Shown: positions 28,969-38,773 of the stretch, in pieces
How positions within the stretch are numbered: the first letter of the stretch is position 1
Layout: each line of letters starts with the position of its first letter
Source: Neoehrlichia mikurensis
GTDB taxonomy: Bacteria > Pseudomonadota > Alphaproteobacteria > Rickettsiales > Anaplasmataceae
Assembly: GCF_019186785.1 (NCBI RefSeq)
Contig: NZ_CP066557.1
Location: 620,001 to 684,000, forward strand
Direction: 5' to 3'
Length of the DNA stretch: 64,000 nt
Made by a program: the position numbers and the translations under genes
Notes under the pieces: generated by a model
What the model was told of the DNA's origin: nothing
Database searches by the model: none
Seen by the model: only the letters and a program-made list of their open reading frames with translations

Positions 28969-31008
28969 CTACCATTGTTCGCAAGTAATTTTTACCATGC
29001 CATTGTTGGTTAGAGGTTCTGTAATACGTGAAATAGTACTTAATATACGGAAATAGTTTGTAGAATGTGGCACAAAAATATGTGTCTTTGAATTTTGTTT
29101 GATATCATATGGGACTGTATGATATTTGTTTTTTGTATTTGTTAAAGGAGATATTACTATTTTTGTAATAGTTTCACTTGGTATATTACTTTTTCGACCT
29201 AATTTAATTTGTATAATTATTGGATATTGAAGAGATGTTTTTTCTATTATTAATATTAACAAAGGACTTTTTGTTTTTTTTGCTGTGCTTCCAAGGGACT
29301 CAATTCTTAAAAAGTTGCAGCTGTCATTTAATATCATGCGATGGTCAAAATCATTAGGTAGTGTTGTTGAAGTATTATTTATTGTCTTAATATGTTCTTC
29401 AAATATTTTATTTGTCTGATTATTTGATATTGTAGTAGGGGTATTAGTGTTAAATTGATATGTTGTAAAATTATCGATGCATAATCCTTGATCATAAGGA
29501 TTTAACGGTTCTATGTTGTCTATATCTTGTGGTATATATATATTTCCTTTATTATCAATATACGAAGAAACATGTGTTTTTCCTTGTGTATCATATATGA
29601 TTCTTGTATTTTGATATGAAAACAGTAGGTGTTTATTTGTTTTACATGGGTTATTTGTTTTTTTATGAACTTTAGAAAAATTACGTACATATTTTGTGGG
29701 TATTTTGTACATATTCCCAATTTGCTCAACTTTATCTAAAACTTTTTGTGGAATGTCATAAAAAGATAGACTGCCTCTATCATTTGCATAGCATTCTGTA
29801 AGAGTATTTTGCCTATCTTTGTAAAATGGAACAAGCATTTTATGCATTATTGTACCAAAATTATAATGACTAGATATGGCATTGATTGGTGCTGCCTTGT
29901 TTCTTGTATTAGTATTGCTTATTGATATTACTCCACTGATATTTATAATATATTCTTTAGGTTCAAAATTAATGTTATGAACGCATATAATAGGTCCATT
30001 ATTATTTTCTTGATATTTTACAGTTGGTAATATTTTATTATCGCATTTTTTTGATTTGTTATAGAAATCTGAAATGTTATTGTATGTGAATTCTTTATTA
30101 TTTGCACAATATATGGTTTTGTAAAAAACGCGATTAGTTGTTACATAAGGTGAAATTACTTGCAAGGTAATAGGTGTTGTTTTTTTCATGCCTGATTGAA
30201 GAACATAGTTGCAATTTTTTGATGTGCATTCTTTAAATCTTACCTCTAAAGTATTATTGTTGACTTTATGTACAGTGGGTTTTTGAAGTGGTGGAGTAGG
30301 TACACATGTAGTAATTTTTCTTATATATTCTACGTAACTTGCGCAAATAAGTTGTTCTTCTGTTTTTTTAATAGTAATAACGTAAGTATTGCCCCTGAAC
30401 GGTATTGTATAATCTTTCTGTGTTTCGCCATTTTCGAGATTGAGAAATAAATTTTTCTCTTGAATTATTTTGCCGTATGAGAATATTACACGAATACCAG
30501 GATGAAAGTAATTTTGATCATGAAAATTTATAGGTACAAATTTTATTATTTGATATTCTTCAATTATATTGCAGAATTTTATGGGACGATATATATCAAT
30601 ACTAGCGCACCCTATAATTTCTTCGCAATAGTGTTGTGCGATATATATAGAATCTTGATTGCTGAATAAATTTTCCATATTTTTATTGCAAGGATCTTTT
30701 AATTTACATGCACACATGAGAAATGGAATAGTGTTTCTGTTGGTATAGGATATTACAGATTTAAGTATCTCGTGTTGTGGATGTGAAATGCATTTTCCTG
30801 GGAAAATTCTATATTCGCTGTAATATGGCATATTACGATTAAAGTTCCTTATGTTCAGCATCATATACATCATATCATCTGGCATATAATATTCCATATT
30901 GTTATGTGGTGGTATATAAACGTGAATATCTCTAGTAATAGATGCATAGCTTTTGTTTGAAGAAAAGTTTGTATACATCAATAGAAAAGCAATTATTAAA
31001 ATATGCAT
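28969..31008 (-). CDS. Large exported cysteine-rich protein, family member C (679 residues), unknown function
   Basis: Third paralogue, on the opposite strand and tail-to-tail with member B. A signal peptide (about 1-22) is followed by the same ordered blocks: MCACKLKDPC, KFCNIIEEY, KFVPI, YFHPG, TCVPTP, QGLCIDNF and, at the extreme C-terminus, NGMVKITCEQW. The Gly-rich patch that reads WGGG in A and B reads ESLGSTAKK here, so it has eroded, and the region after it is shorter. The shared core blocks are kept while the Gly patch and the extension vary, which suggests the N-terminal cysteine region is the conserved functional part. I know no characterised homologue. Confidence 0.83.
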   Translation of the reverse strand: MHILIIAFLLMYTNFSSNKSYASITRDIHVYIPPHNNMEYYMPDDMMYMMLNIRNFNRNMPYYSEYRIFPGKCISHPQHEILKSVISYTNRNTIPFLMCACKLKDPCNKNMENLFSNQDSIYIAQHYCEEIIGCASIDIYRPIKFCNIIEEYQIIKFVPINFHDQNYFHPGIRVIFSYGKIIQEKNLFLNLENGETQKDYTIPFRGNTYVITIKKTEEQLICASYVEYIRKITTCVPTPPLQKPTVHKVNNNTLEVRFKECTSKNCNYVLQSGMKKTTPITLQVISPYVTTNRVFYKTIYCANNKEFTYNNISDFYNKSKKCDNKILPTVKYQENNNGPIICVHNINFEPKEYIINISGVISISNTNTRNKAAPINAISSHYNFGTIMHKMLVPFYKDRQNTLTECYANDRGSLSFYDIPQKVLDKVEQIGNMYKIPTKYVRNFSKVHKKTNNPCKTNKHLLFSYQNTRIIYDTQGKTHVSSYIDNKGNIYIPQDIDNIEPLNPYDQGLCIDNFTTYQFNTNTPTTISNNQTNKIFEEHIKTINNTSTTLPNDFDHRMILNDSCNFLRIESLGSTAKKTKSPLLILIIEKTSLQYPIIIQIKLGRKSNIPSETITKIVISPLTNTKNKYHTVPYDIKQNSKTHIFVPHSTNYFRILSTISRITEPLTNNGMVKITCEQW

Positions 31009-31976
31009 ATAAATGCTGTAAAAAATAATAACCTTTAGTGGTAAAATGTTAAGGATGTATAAACTGTAGTGGAAAAAAATTTATTTTTTAGTAGATGAAA
31101 AAAAGAAAACGCATAATGTAATTCTTATTATTATGATATAGTTCATAAAATTGCTTGCTAATAAAAATAATATTTTTATATTACATTTCTTTTGTATATC
31201 ACACTGTTGAGTAATAGTGTATATACGTTGAAATATTAGCTTACTATGAATTAAAACTAAAAATTGTTATTATTGTATTTTGATCATTTTTAAATTTTGC
31301 AATAATAAAGATTAATTTACATTATCATAAATAGTATAAAACACGTGTAAATAAATGTTATATACCAGTTGGTTACAATTTGATTAGTATATTTTATACA
31401 CGATATATCATAATACTTATTGCTAAAATATTCTGTATATTATTTATGTATCAGATATTGTTACTATATGATTATTGATTATTATATTTCTATTTTATCA
31501 AAAGTTCAAGTTGTGTTGTACTAATTAGTATTAGTGTAATGATATGGAAGTTATTTTGTAAGATTTGATAATTTTTAAAGTGTTAGTTTTATATGTTGAT
31601 TTAAATTAAGTCATCAAAGCTAAAAAGCTGTTATGCATTTATTAAATTAAAATACTTCATTACATAATAAACTACTGTTTATTGACTATTTTCAATAGCA
31701 TTAATTTTTCTATTGAAAAATAAAAAAAGGACATTAAATTGCAAATTATCTAATGGTTTATTAATATTTCTTGCAAGTTTTTATATAGTGATTTTTTATC
31801 AAAATTTGATGTCATATATGTTATACCTAACATATATTAAATAATATGTTGTGCATAAAGTTACACAAATCAAAAATTGTTTTCCCTTTAAAAAATACAC
31901 ATAGTATTTTCTTCTATTAAAAAAGGAGTATTACTTATTATAATATTTTGTGTATATAGTTTATTTGTATTGTAGC
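31009..31976. other. AT-rich non-coding gap (968 bp)
   Basis: No gene, RNA or strong repeat recognised. It holds the 3' flank of purK and the presumed promoter region of the 679-residue gene. No ribosome site is evident before that gene. Confidence 0.55.
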
Positions 31977-33053
31977 CTAATAATCCATAATATTAATGTG
32001 CCCCATTTTTCTATTATCATGAGCTTCTTCTTTTCCATATATAGTCAAGTGATAATTTGGCATTTTTATATAGTTGTTATGGTTATATATGTCTTGCCCT
32101 AATATGTTTTGCATAGTACATGGGAAGAGTAATTTTATAGGCTTTAGTGGCAATCCGCAAATTGCATTTATTAGTTGTTCAAATTGACTTATGTTACATG
32201 CATTCAAGCTCCAATGACCAGAATTATGAGGACGTGGTGCTATTTCATTAACTAGTAATTTTTGTTGATATGTTATGAAAAATTCTACTGTTAATATACC
32301 TATGATGTTTAGAGATTGAGCAATTTTAAGAGTTATCATTTGTGCTTGTTTGTATATATCTTGATGTATTTTTGCAGGGACAATTGATTTATCCAGGATA
32401 CCATTTATGTGGTAGTTTTCTGCTATTGGAAAAAATTCTGAAGTATTATTTACTCCCGTAACAATTATTGAAGATATTTCCTTATAAATGTTAATAAATT
32501 TTTCTAAAATGTATTCTTGATTCCAGTTTAAAGATGACAGTTGTTTTAAGTTGCTTTGATTTTTAATAAAATATTGTCCTTTGCCATCGTATCCCAGAGT
32601 TGCTGTTTTAAGTATTAGAGGATAACCGAGAATATTAGCATGATATATTAGGTTTTCATAATTATTAATAGTGACGAAATCTGCAACTTTAATGCCAAGT
32701 TGTTGCATATGTGTTTTTTCCTTAATTCTATTTTGTGCAATAGATAAAGTTTTTTTATTAGGATAAACTTGAGTTTTTTGTAGAATTATATCTATGATAT
32801 TACTATCAATGTTTTCAAATTCTATTGTAGCTACATCTACACTTGAAGCAAATGAAACTAGTTTCTCATGGTTATTATAATTTGCAACAGTCACTTTGTT
32901 GCTTACCTGAGCTGCGGGGCTGTTAATGTTATTTGTAAATATATGAGTTTTATATCCTAATTGTGATGCAGCAGTAGCCATCATTTTTCCAAGTTGACCT
33001 CCGCCTATAATGCCGATAGTTGAACCAGGAGAAATATTTAGGTTGTATGACAT
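31977..33053 (-). CDS. purK: N5-carboxyaminoimidazole ribonucleotide synthase
   Basis: An ATP-grasp enzyme of purine synthesis that carboxylates AIR to N5-CAIR. It has 358 residues. The N-terminal block GIIGGGQLGKMMATAASQLGY is the PurK signature. ATP-grasp elements follow: LKTATLGYDGKGQYFI, the EKFI block, and the C-terminal VNEIAPRPHNSGHWS motif containing the metal-binding Glu/Asn. It forms the pathway together with purD elsewhere in this window; the partner PurE is not here. Confidence 0.95.
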   Translation of the reverse strand: MSYNLNISPGSTIGIIGGGQLGKMMATAASQLGYKTHIFTNNINSPAAQVSNKVTVANYNNHEKLVSFASSVDVATIEFENIDSNIIDIILQKTQVYPNKKTLSIAQNRIKEKTHMQQLGIKVADFVTINNYENLIYHANILGYPLILKTATLGYDGKGQYFIKNQSNLKQLSSLNWNQEYILEKFINIYKEISSIIVTGVNNTSEFFPIAENYHINGILDKSIVPAKIHQDIYKQAQMITLKIAQSLNIIGILTVEFFITYQQKLLVNEIAPRPHNSGHWSLNACNISQFEQLINAICGLPLKPIKLLFPCTMQNILGQDIYNHNNYIKMPNYHLTIYGKEEAHDNRKMGHINIMDY

Positions 33054-33291
33054 AAATTAATAACCTATTATGAAAACAATTATTATACATGAATTATCTT
33101 TATTCAAAAGTTGAGTAATGTATAAAAAATTACTATACTGATAGTTATTTTAGTGAATATGTAAGTTTTATATAATACAAAAGTAAATGTTTGTATATGT
33201 ATTGTTTATATATGTATTGTTGTTGATTTTTATTAATAGGTATTGTGCTAACTAATAAATGAATGTATTATTTATATTATAAAGGGGTGTA

Positions 33292-33702
33292 ATGGCAATG
33301 GTCATTCAGTATTGTAGTGTCACAAAATTAATAGAAGTAGAGGTCATTACAAGTTACTTGGAAGAGCAATCGGTGCCACATGAGAATTGCTATATATGGC
33401 TTTATAGCATTAAAATTAAAAATAAAAGTAAGTCAACAGTGCAACTTTTGCGTCGCAATTGGAGGATTATCGATTCTCGAGGTGTTATTAATGAAATAAC
33501 AGGATCTGGAGTGGTTGGTAAGCAGCCTATATTAAAGCCAGGTGAGTTTTTTGAATATACTAGTGGTGCATATCTTAATACCCCTTCGGGGATTATGCAT
33601 GGAGAATATCAGTTTATGGATGAAAACGCAGCTCAAGTTTTTTATGTAGATATACCTACTTTTTCTTTAGATAGTCCATATGATAATATTAAGCTGAATT
33701 AA
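33292..33702 (+). CDS. apaG: ApaG/DUF525 domain protein
   Basis: A single fibronectin-type-III-like domain of 136 residues. Family blocks are visible: [36 protein letters not shown], the Gly-rich loop [15 protein letters not shown], and the closing HGEYQFMDE. The molecular role of ApaG is not settled. An AAAGGGG site at 33281-33287 precedes the ATG at 33292; an ATG at 33298 is the alternative. It lies 110 bp upstream of acnA on the same strand and may share its transcript. Confidence 0.93.
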   Translation: MAMVIQYCSVTKLIEVEVITSYLEEQSVPHENCYIWLYSIKIKNKSKSTVQLLRRNWRIIDSRGVINEITGSGVVGKQPILKPGEFFEYTSGAYLNTPSGIMHGEYQFMDENAAQVFYVDIPTFSLDSPYDNIKLN

Positions 33703-33812
33703 GCATTGTAAAATTTATAATTAATGTTGGGTGACCTTAATAATGTATAGTTTATTGGCTATAAAAAGATGTCTTTGTTTTAATAAAAAAGAAATTAAGT
33801 GAAGGATTGATT

Positions 33813-36482
33813 ATGTCTTTAGACTCTTTTTGTGTGCAAAAAAAGCTGAATATTAAAGGTTGCTCTTATAATTACTTCAGTATCAAAGATGCAAGTAAAA
33901 AACTGGGGTTAAATTATAAGAAATTACCAGTAATAACTAAAATTTTTTTTGAAAATTTATTACGTAATGAAGATGGTTATAATGTAACGTGTGATGAAAT
34001 AAAGCTTCTGCCTGAGCTTTTGAATAGTTCTAATGGTGAAATAAGCTTTATGCCAGCACGAATTTTGATGCAAGATTTTACAGGTGTGCCTGCAGTAGTG
34101 GATTTAGCAGCAATGCGGGATTATGTTAAAAAAAATGGTAAGGATCCTAACATTATTAATCCTAAGACTTATGTTGATCTGGTTATAGATCATTCTTTAC
34201 AGGTAGATTTTTATGGATCGAAAGATTCTGTAGTAAAAAATACTGATATTGAAATGTATAGAAATATGGAACGATACCAATTTCTCAAATGGGGAAAGGC
34301 AGCATTTAGTAATTTTAGGGTAGTTCCTCCTGGGGTAGGAATATGTCATCAAGTCAATTTGGAATACTTGGCGAAAGTTGTATGGAATGACGGGATACAT
34401 GTATATCCAGATACTGTTGTTGGCACTGATAGTCATACAACTATGATTAATGGATTAGCAGTTTTGGGGTGGGGTGTAGGTGGTATAGAAGCTGAGGCAG
34501 TAATGCTAGGGCAGCCAATTACTATGCAAATTCCAAGAGTAATCGGATTTAAACTTGTTGGCAAATTATCAGAAGGTATTACAGCAACTGATATGGTGCT
34601 AACCATTACTAATATTTTAAGGGAAAAAGGAGTTGTTGGTAAATTTATTGAATTTTATGGTGATGGCCTTAAAACATTATCAGTTTTTGATCGTGCGACT
34701 ATTGCAAACATGTCTCCTGAGTATGGTGCTACATGTGGATTTTTCCCTATTGATCAGAATACTTTAGATTATTTAGATATTACAGGACGAGATTCTGTAC
34801 TAATAGATTTAGTAGAAGCTTATGCAAAAGAGCAGGGCTTATGGTGTGATTATTGTAATGAGATATTATATTCTGATAATATAGAATTTGATTTATCTGA
34901 AGTGCAAGCAGTAGTTGCTGGTCCTAAAAGACCACAAGATAAAGTATTGATATCTCAAGTATCTAAAACGTTGTATGATTTTAATATTCAAAATATTGAT
35001 GATACGAAGTCATTAATGAAGCATGGAGATGTTGTTATTGCTGCAATTACAAGTTGTACTAATACTTCAAATCCTAGTGTTATGATTGCTGCAGGGCTTG
35101 TAGCACGTAAAGCTAATAAATTGGGTATTAAATCTAAACCATGGGTTAAAACTTCATTGGCTCCAGGATCACAAGTAGTAATGGAATATTTAAAAGTATC
35201 AAACTTACAAGATGATTTAGATGTTTTAGGATTTAATGTTGTAGGTTATGGATGTACGACTTGTATAGGTAATTCTGGACCTTTAGCAGAAAATATAGAG
35301 CAAGATATAAAAAATAATAATATAGTAGTTACTGCAGTATTATCAGGGAATCGTAATTTTGAAGGTAGAATACATGCCATTGTTAGAGCTAATTATTTAG
35401 CATCACCGCCTTTAGTAGTAGTGTATGCAATTGCTGGTACTGTAAATATAGATATTACCAAAGATCCGATATGTCAAGATGAATTAGGAAGGGATGTATA
35501 TTTAAAGGATATTTGGCCTTCTAATCAAGAGATAAGTGACATTATTAGTAAATTTATCTCAAAGGAGATGTTTATTGAAAAGTATAGCAGTGTTTTTGAA
35601 GGTGGCAAATTGTGGGAGAATATTGATTCTATGGATGAAGAAATGACTTATAAATGGGATTCTAATAGTACATATATACAAAATCCTCCATATTTTGATA
35701 ATTTATCTGTTAATAATTTTACAAAAAGTAAAGAACTTGACATTCGTAATGCAAGAGTATTGATGTTACTAGGTGACAATATAACAACAGATCATATTTC
35801 TCCTGCTGGCAATATTCCACGTGATAGTGCTGCTGGTAGATTTTTAATGCGAAATAATGTTCAAATACAAGATTTTAACTCTTATGGTTCTAGAAGAGGT
35901 AATCATTGTGTTATGATTCGTGGAACTTTTGCAAATATTCGTATCAAGAATGAGATGTTAGATGGTATTGAAGGTGGATTTACTTTACATGTTCCTACAA
36001 ATCAAAAAATGACCATATTTGATGCATCTGTGTTATATCAACAAGAGAAAATACCATTGGTTATAATTGCTGGGAAGGATTATGGTAGTGGGTCTAGTAG
36101 AGACTGGGCTGCAAAGGGAACTTTTTTATTAGGTGTGAAGGCAATTATAGCTGAAAGCTTTGAACGTATACATAGATCTAATTTGATAGGAATGGGAGTA
36201 TTACCACTGACATTTAAAGATGGTCAAACAAGAAAAAGTTTACAATTATGTGGAGATGAAATAATTAGTATTACGGGTACTGTGGGTATACAGCAAGATG
36301 TAGATTGTTGTATTGTAAGAAAAAATAACGTTAAGGAAACCATTAGGTTAAGATGTCAACTTAATACTATTAGTGAAGTTGATTATTTTGTTGCGGGTGG
36401 AGTTATGCAGTACATGTTGTTAAAAATGATTAAGAGAGAGGGTGTTTACAAGGAAAGACATACACTCAAAAATGATAATTAA
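33813..36482 (+). CDS. acnA: Aconitate hydratase A
   Basis: A TCA-cycle Fe-S enzyme that isomerises citrate to isocitrate. It has 889 residues, normal for AcnA. The cluster ligands are the Cys in SCTNTSNPSVM and the Cys pair in GCTTCIGNSGPL. Substrate blocks VGTDSHTTMINGLAVLGWGVGG and the C-terminal swivel domain motif GSGSSRDWAAKG are intact. The start is set at ATG 33813 because GAAGG (33801-33805) is seven bases upstream; the in-frame TTG at 33807 is less likely. It works with sucB (window start) in the TCA cycle. Confidence 0.97.
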   Translation: MSLDSFCVQKKLNIKGCSYNYFSIKDASKKLGLNYKKLPVITKIFFENLLRNEDGYNVTCDEIKLLPELLNSSNGEISFMPARILMQDFTGVPAVVDLAAMRDYVKKNGKDPNIINPKTYVDLVIDHSLQVDFYGSKDSVVKNTDIEMYRNMERYQFLKWGKAAFSNFRVVPPGVGICHQVNLEYLAKVVWNDGIHVYPDTVVGTDSHTTMINGLAVLGWGVGGIEAEAVMLGQPITMQIPRVIGFKLVGKLSEGITATDMVLTITNILREKGVVGKFIEFYGDGLKTLSVFDRATIANMSPEYGATCGFFPIDQNTLDYLDITGRDSVLIDLVEAYAKEQGLWCDYCNEILYSDNIEFDLSEVQAVVAGPKRPQDKVLISQVSKTLYDFNIQNIDDTKSLMKHGDVVIAAITSCTNTSNPSVMIAAGLVARKANKLGIKSKPWVKTSLAPGSQVVMEYLKVSNLQDDLDVLGFNVVGYGCTTCIGNSGPLAENIEQDIKNNNIVVTAVLSGNRNFEGRIHAIVRANYLASPPLVVVYAIAGTVNIDITKDPICQDELGRDVYLKDIWPSNQEISDIISKFISKEMFIEKYSSVFEGGKLWENIDSMDEEMTYKWDSNSTYIQNPPYFDNLSVNNFTKSKELDIRNARVLMLLGDNITTDHISPAGNIPRDSAAGRFLMRNNVQIQDFNSYGSRRGNHCVMIRGTFANIRIKNEMLDGIEGGFTLHVPTNQKMTIFDASVLYQQEKIPLVIIAGKDYGSGSSRDWAAKGTFLLGVKAIIAESFERIHRSNLIGMGVLPLTFKDGQTRKSLQLCGDEIISITGTVGIQQDVDCCIVRKNNVKETIRLRCQLNTISEVDYFVAGGVMQYMLLKMIKREGVYKERHTLKNDN

Positions 36483-37485
36483 TGTCTTAATTCTTTAAGG
36501 ATTAATGCTACTTGTAACAAGTCTTGTTTATAAAAAGACTTTTGCTTATATAGGTAATATACATAGATATGATGTATTATTATTTTATGGTACATAAAGT
36601 TAAGTGCTAATGTATAATAACAGTTGATCATTATATCATGGATCTGTTTTTACATAATCAATCTTATTATTTGTGACTCTTATGAAGAATAACAATTTTA
36701 TGTATGTACAATGTAAATAACATGAATGCAAAATAATATGGTATAGCTATATTTGTGCAGAACACTATGTATTTTCCAAATGATAAATTTCAGTAATTTA
36801 TTGTTATGTTATGAATTACATTATTTACATAGCAGGGTTATGATGACATTTATTTTTGTGGTATTTTTTACATTGTGTTAGTTGATTAAATGTTAGCTAA
36901 TTTTCTAGCAGTTTTGTATAATAAATTCATATGTGAAAAATGATTAAGTACATCAGTAATATTAAAGAATGTTTCATGAATTTTGATCTAATACTTAGTA
37001 AGTTGATGTAACTTTATGTATTACAAGATGCGTAATTAATATCTTGATTATATAATTGTATAGTTTTATGTGTGTATTCACTTATAACTTATGTGTAGAA
37101 ATATGTGAAAATATATTTTAAAATACCAATATTTTAATCAGTAATACACAAGTGAATTACAGGTATGTATAGCAAGTATAATTAATAAGAATATGCTTTG
37201 AAATGAAAATACCAATATATTTTATGTAGATATTGTGAAAAACAGTATTTTATATATCTTAGATTATTTTTACTAATTGGGATTTTGAGTTTAAATAACT
37301 AGTATAGTATTATAATTTTGTTGCAGTAAGTGACGGTATATTAGAATATAGCTTTCTTTCATCATATTTTGTTTATACAAGAGTAATCTTTGCTGAGAAT
37401 TTATTATTGTATTTCTTGTTATTACAATTAATAAAGGACTGTTATATTCAAAATCTTAATATCATTATTAAATAGTGATAATTTC
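36483..37485. other. AT-rich non-coding gap (1 kb) between convergent acnA and gatC
   Basis: Apart from a possible acnA terminator hairpin near its left end, I see nothing. Short similar phrases around 37090-37140 and 37200-37245 (AAAATACCAATAT) may be an old duplication. Confidence 0.5.
36519..36547 (+). terminator. Possible acnA terminator hairpin
   Basis: AAGTCTT (36519-36525) and AAGACTT (36535-36541) form a seven-base stem with a nine-base loop, 36 bp after the acnA stop. It is followed by only a short, broken T run (TTGCTT), so Rho-independent function is doubtful. Confidence 0.3.
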
Positions 37486-37824
37486 TTACATAACTTTTGG
37501 TACTACAAAATATCCATATTCTGATTTAGTATTGGATAATACTTGATCTTTGACATTACCGTCATTAACAATGTCTTGACGTGTAATTAATTTATGAAAA
37601 GGATTCCCGTAATACATTGGAGGAACATCATTTGTATCTACTTGTGAAATGATATTAAACCAACTTACTACTTTCTCTAATTGATTACTGTAATACTTAA
37701 TTTCATGATCCGATAGCCTAATCTTGACTAACTTTGCAATTTCCTTTAGCCTTGCTGCATTAATACTTTCTGTTGAAGAATGTTCGTGATGAACAATATC
37801 ATTATTTTTAGAATATTTTTCCAT
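37486..37824 (-). CDS. gatC: Asp-tRNA(Asn)/Glu-tRNA(Gln) amidotransferase subunit C
   Basis: The small stabilising subunit of GatCAB, needed where Gln-tRNA or Asn-tRNA is made by transamidation. It has 112 residues. The family core KEIAKLVKIRLSDHEIKYYSNQLEKVVSWFNIISQVDTNDVPP is intact, and the C-terminus FVVPKV matches. The first 20 or so residues are a polar extension beyond the usual start. The start overlaps the 3' end of prs by 17 bases, implying translational coupling. GatA and GatB are not in this window. Confidence 0.93.
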   Translation of the reverse strand: MEKYSKNNDIVHHEHSSTESINAARLKEIAKLVKIRLSDHEIKYYSNQLEKVVSWFNIISQVDTNDVPPMYYGNPFHKLITRQDIVNDGNVKDQVLSNTKSEYGYFVVPKVM

Positions 37825-38773
37825 TGTGTAATAAATTAGCTATAATATATTGACTTAAAAAATTGCTTATAGATTTAATCTTAATCTTACTGCATATTTT
37901 ATCATTTTGAATAGTATCAGTTATAATTAAATTGTCAAGTTCTGAGTTGAGTATTGTATCTACTGCTTGACCAGATAGTACACCATGTGTAATATAACTA
38001 TCTACTTGGATAGCACCTCTATTTTTAAGTGCTATTGCAGCATTACATAATGTTCCACCAGAATCAATTATATCATCTATTATGATACAATGCTTACCTT
38101 TTACATCACCTAGTACATACATAACCTCAGAAACACCAGGACTTTCTCTATATTTATCAATCATTGCTGATTGTATAGATTGTGTTTTACATGTATTTGA
38201 TAAAATTTTTGTAAAATTTCGTACTCTATTTAAAGAACCACAGTCAGGTGATACAATTACTAATTTATCTATAGTACTATGTGCAATTATATTATCAATA
38301 AAGATATTATGACAAGTTAAGTTTGTTATTGGTATATCAAAAAAGCCTTCTAATTGTTTAGAATGTAAGTCAATAGTGATGATATGATTAATGTTACTAG
38401 ATTTTAAAATTTTTGCGATTACTTTAGCACTAATAGGAGAAAACATTAGTTGATTATTAATTTTCCTAGAAATTACCCTATCTTGTCGGGAATAACAAAA
38501 ATATGGTATTATAGCTGTTATTTTTTTTGGATTTAAAGCTCTTGTAACAGCATCAGTTAATAACAATAATTCAACTAAATTATCGCCAGAAGGGTAAGAT
38601 AATGATTGTATAATGACAACATGTTTATTTTGATAAGAGATATCACTTTCTACTTCTATATTAAGTTCTTGATCTGAAAATCGTGAGGTAACAGTATTGA
38701 CTAATTTTATTCCTGTCATGTTCGATATGCTTGTTGCTAATGGAATATTAGAAGTTCCAGATATTATTAACAT
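37808..38773 (-). CDS. prs: Ribose-phosphate pyrophosphokinase
   Basis: Makes PRPP from ribose 5-phosphate and ATP, feeding purine synthesis (purK and purD are in this window). It has 321 residues. Motifs: RFSDQELNIEVESDI, YFCYSRQDR (ATP loop), IDLHSKQLEGFFDIP (metal/ATP), and the PRPP loop IIIDDIIDSGGTL. Several normally constant spots differ: VSPDCGSLNRVR stands where bacterial enzymes have VSPD-x-GG-x-x-RAR. The catalytic acidic pair is retained, so activity is expected. It overlaps gatC by 17 bases. Confidence 0.93.
   Translation of the reverse strand: MLIISGTSNIPLATSISNMTGIKLVNTVTSRFSDQELNIEVESDISYQNKHVVIIQSLSYPSGDNLVELLLLTDAVTRALNPKKITAIIPYFCYSRQDRVISRKINNQLMFSPISAKVIAKILKSSNINHIITIDLHSKQLEGFFDIPITNLTCHNIFIDNIIAHSTIDKLVIVSPDCGSLNRVRNFTKILSNTCKTQSIQSAMIDKYRESPGVSEVMYVLGDVKGKHCIIIDDIIDSGGTLCNAAIALKNRGAIQVDSYITHGVLSGQAVDTILNSELDNLIITDTIQNDKICSKIKIKSISNFLSQYIIANLLHNGKIF

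Noticed and set aside
20192..31008. Calling the three large exported proteins VirB6
   Set aside because: They lack the multi-span TrbL/VirB6 membrane core; only the extracytoplasmic cysteine-rich style is similar.
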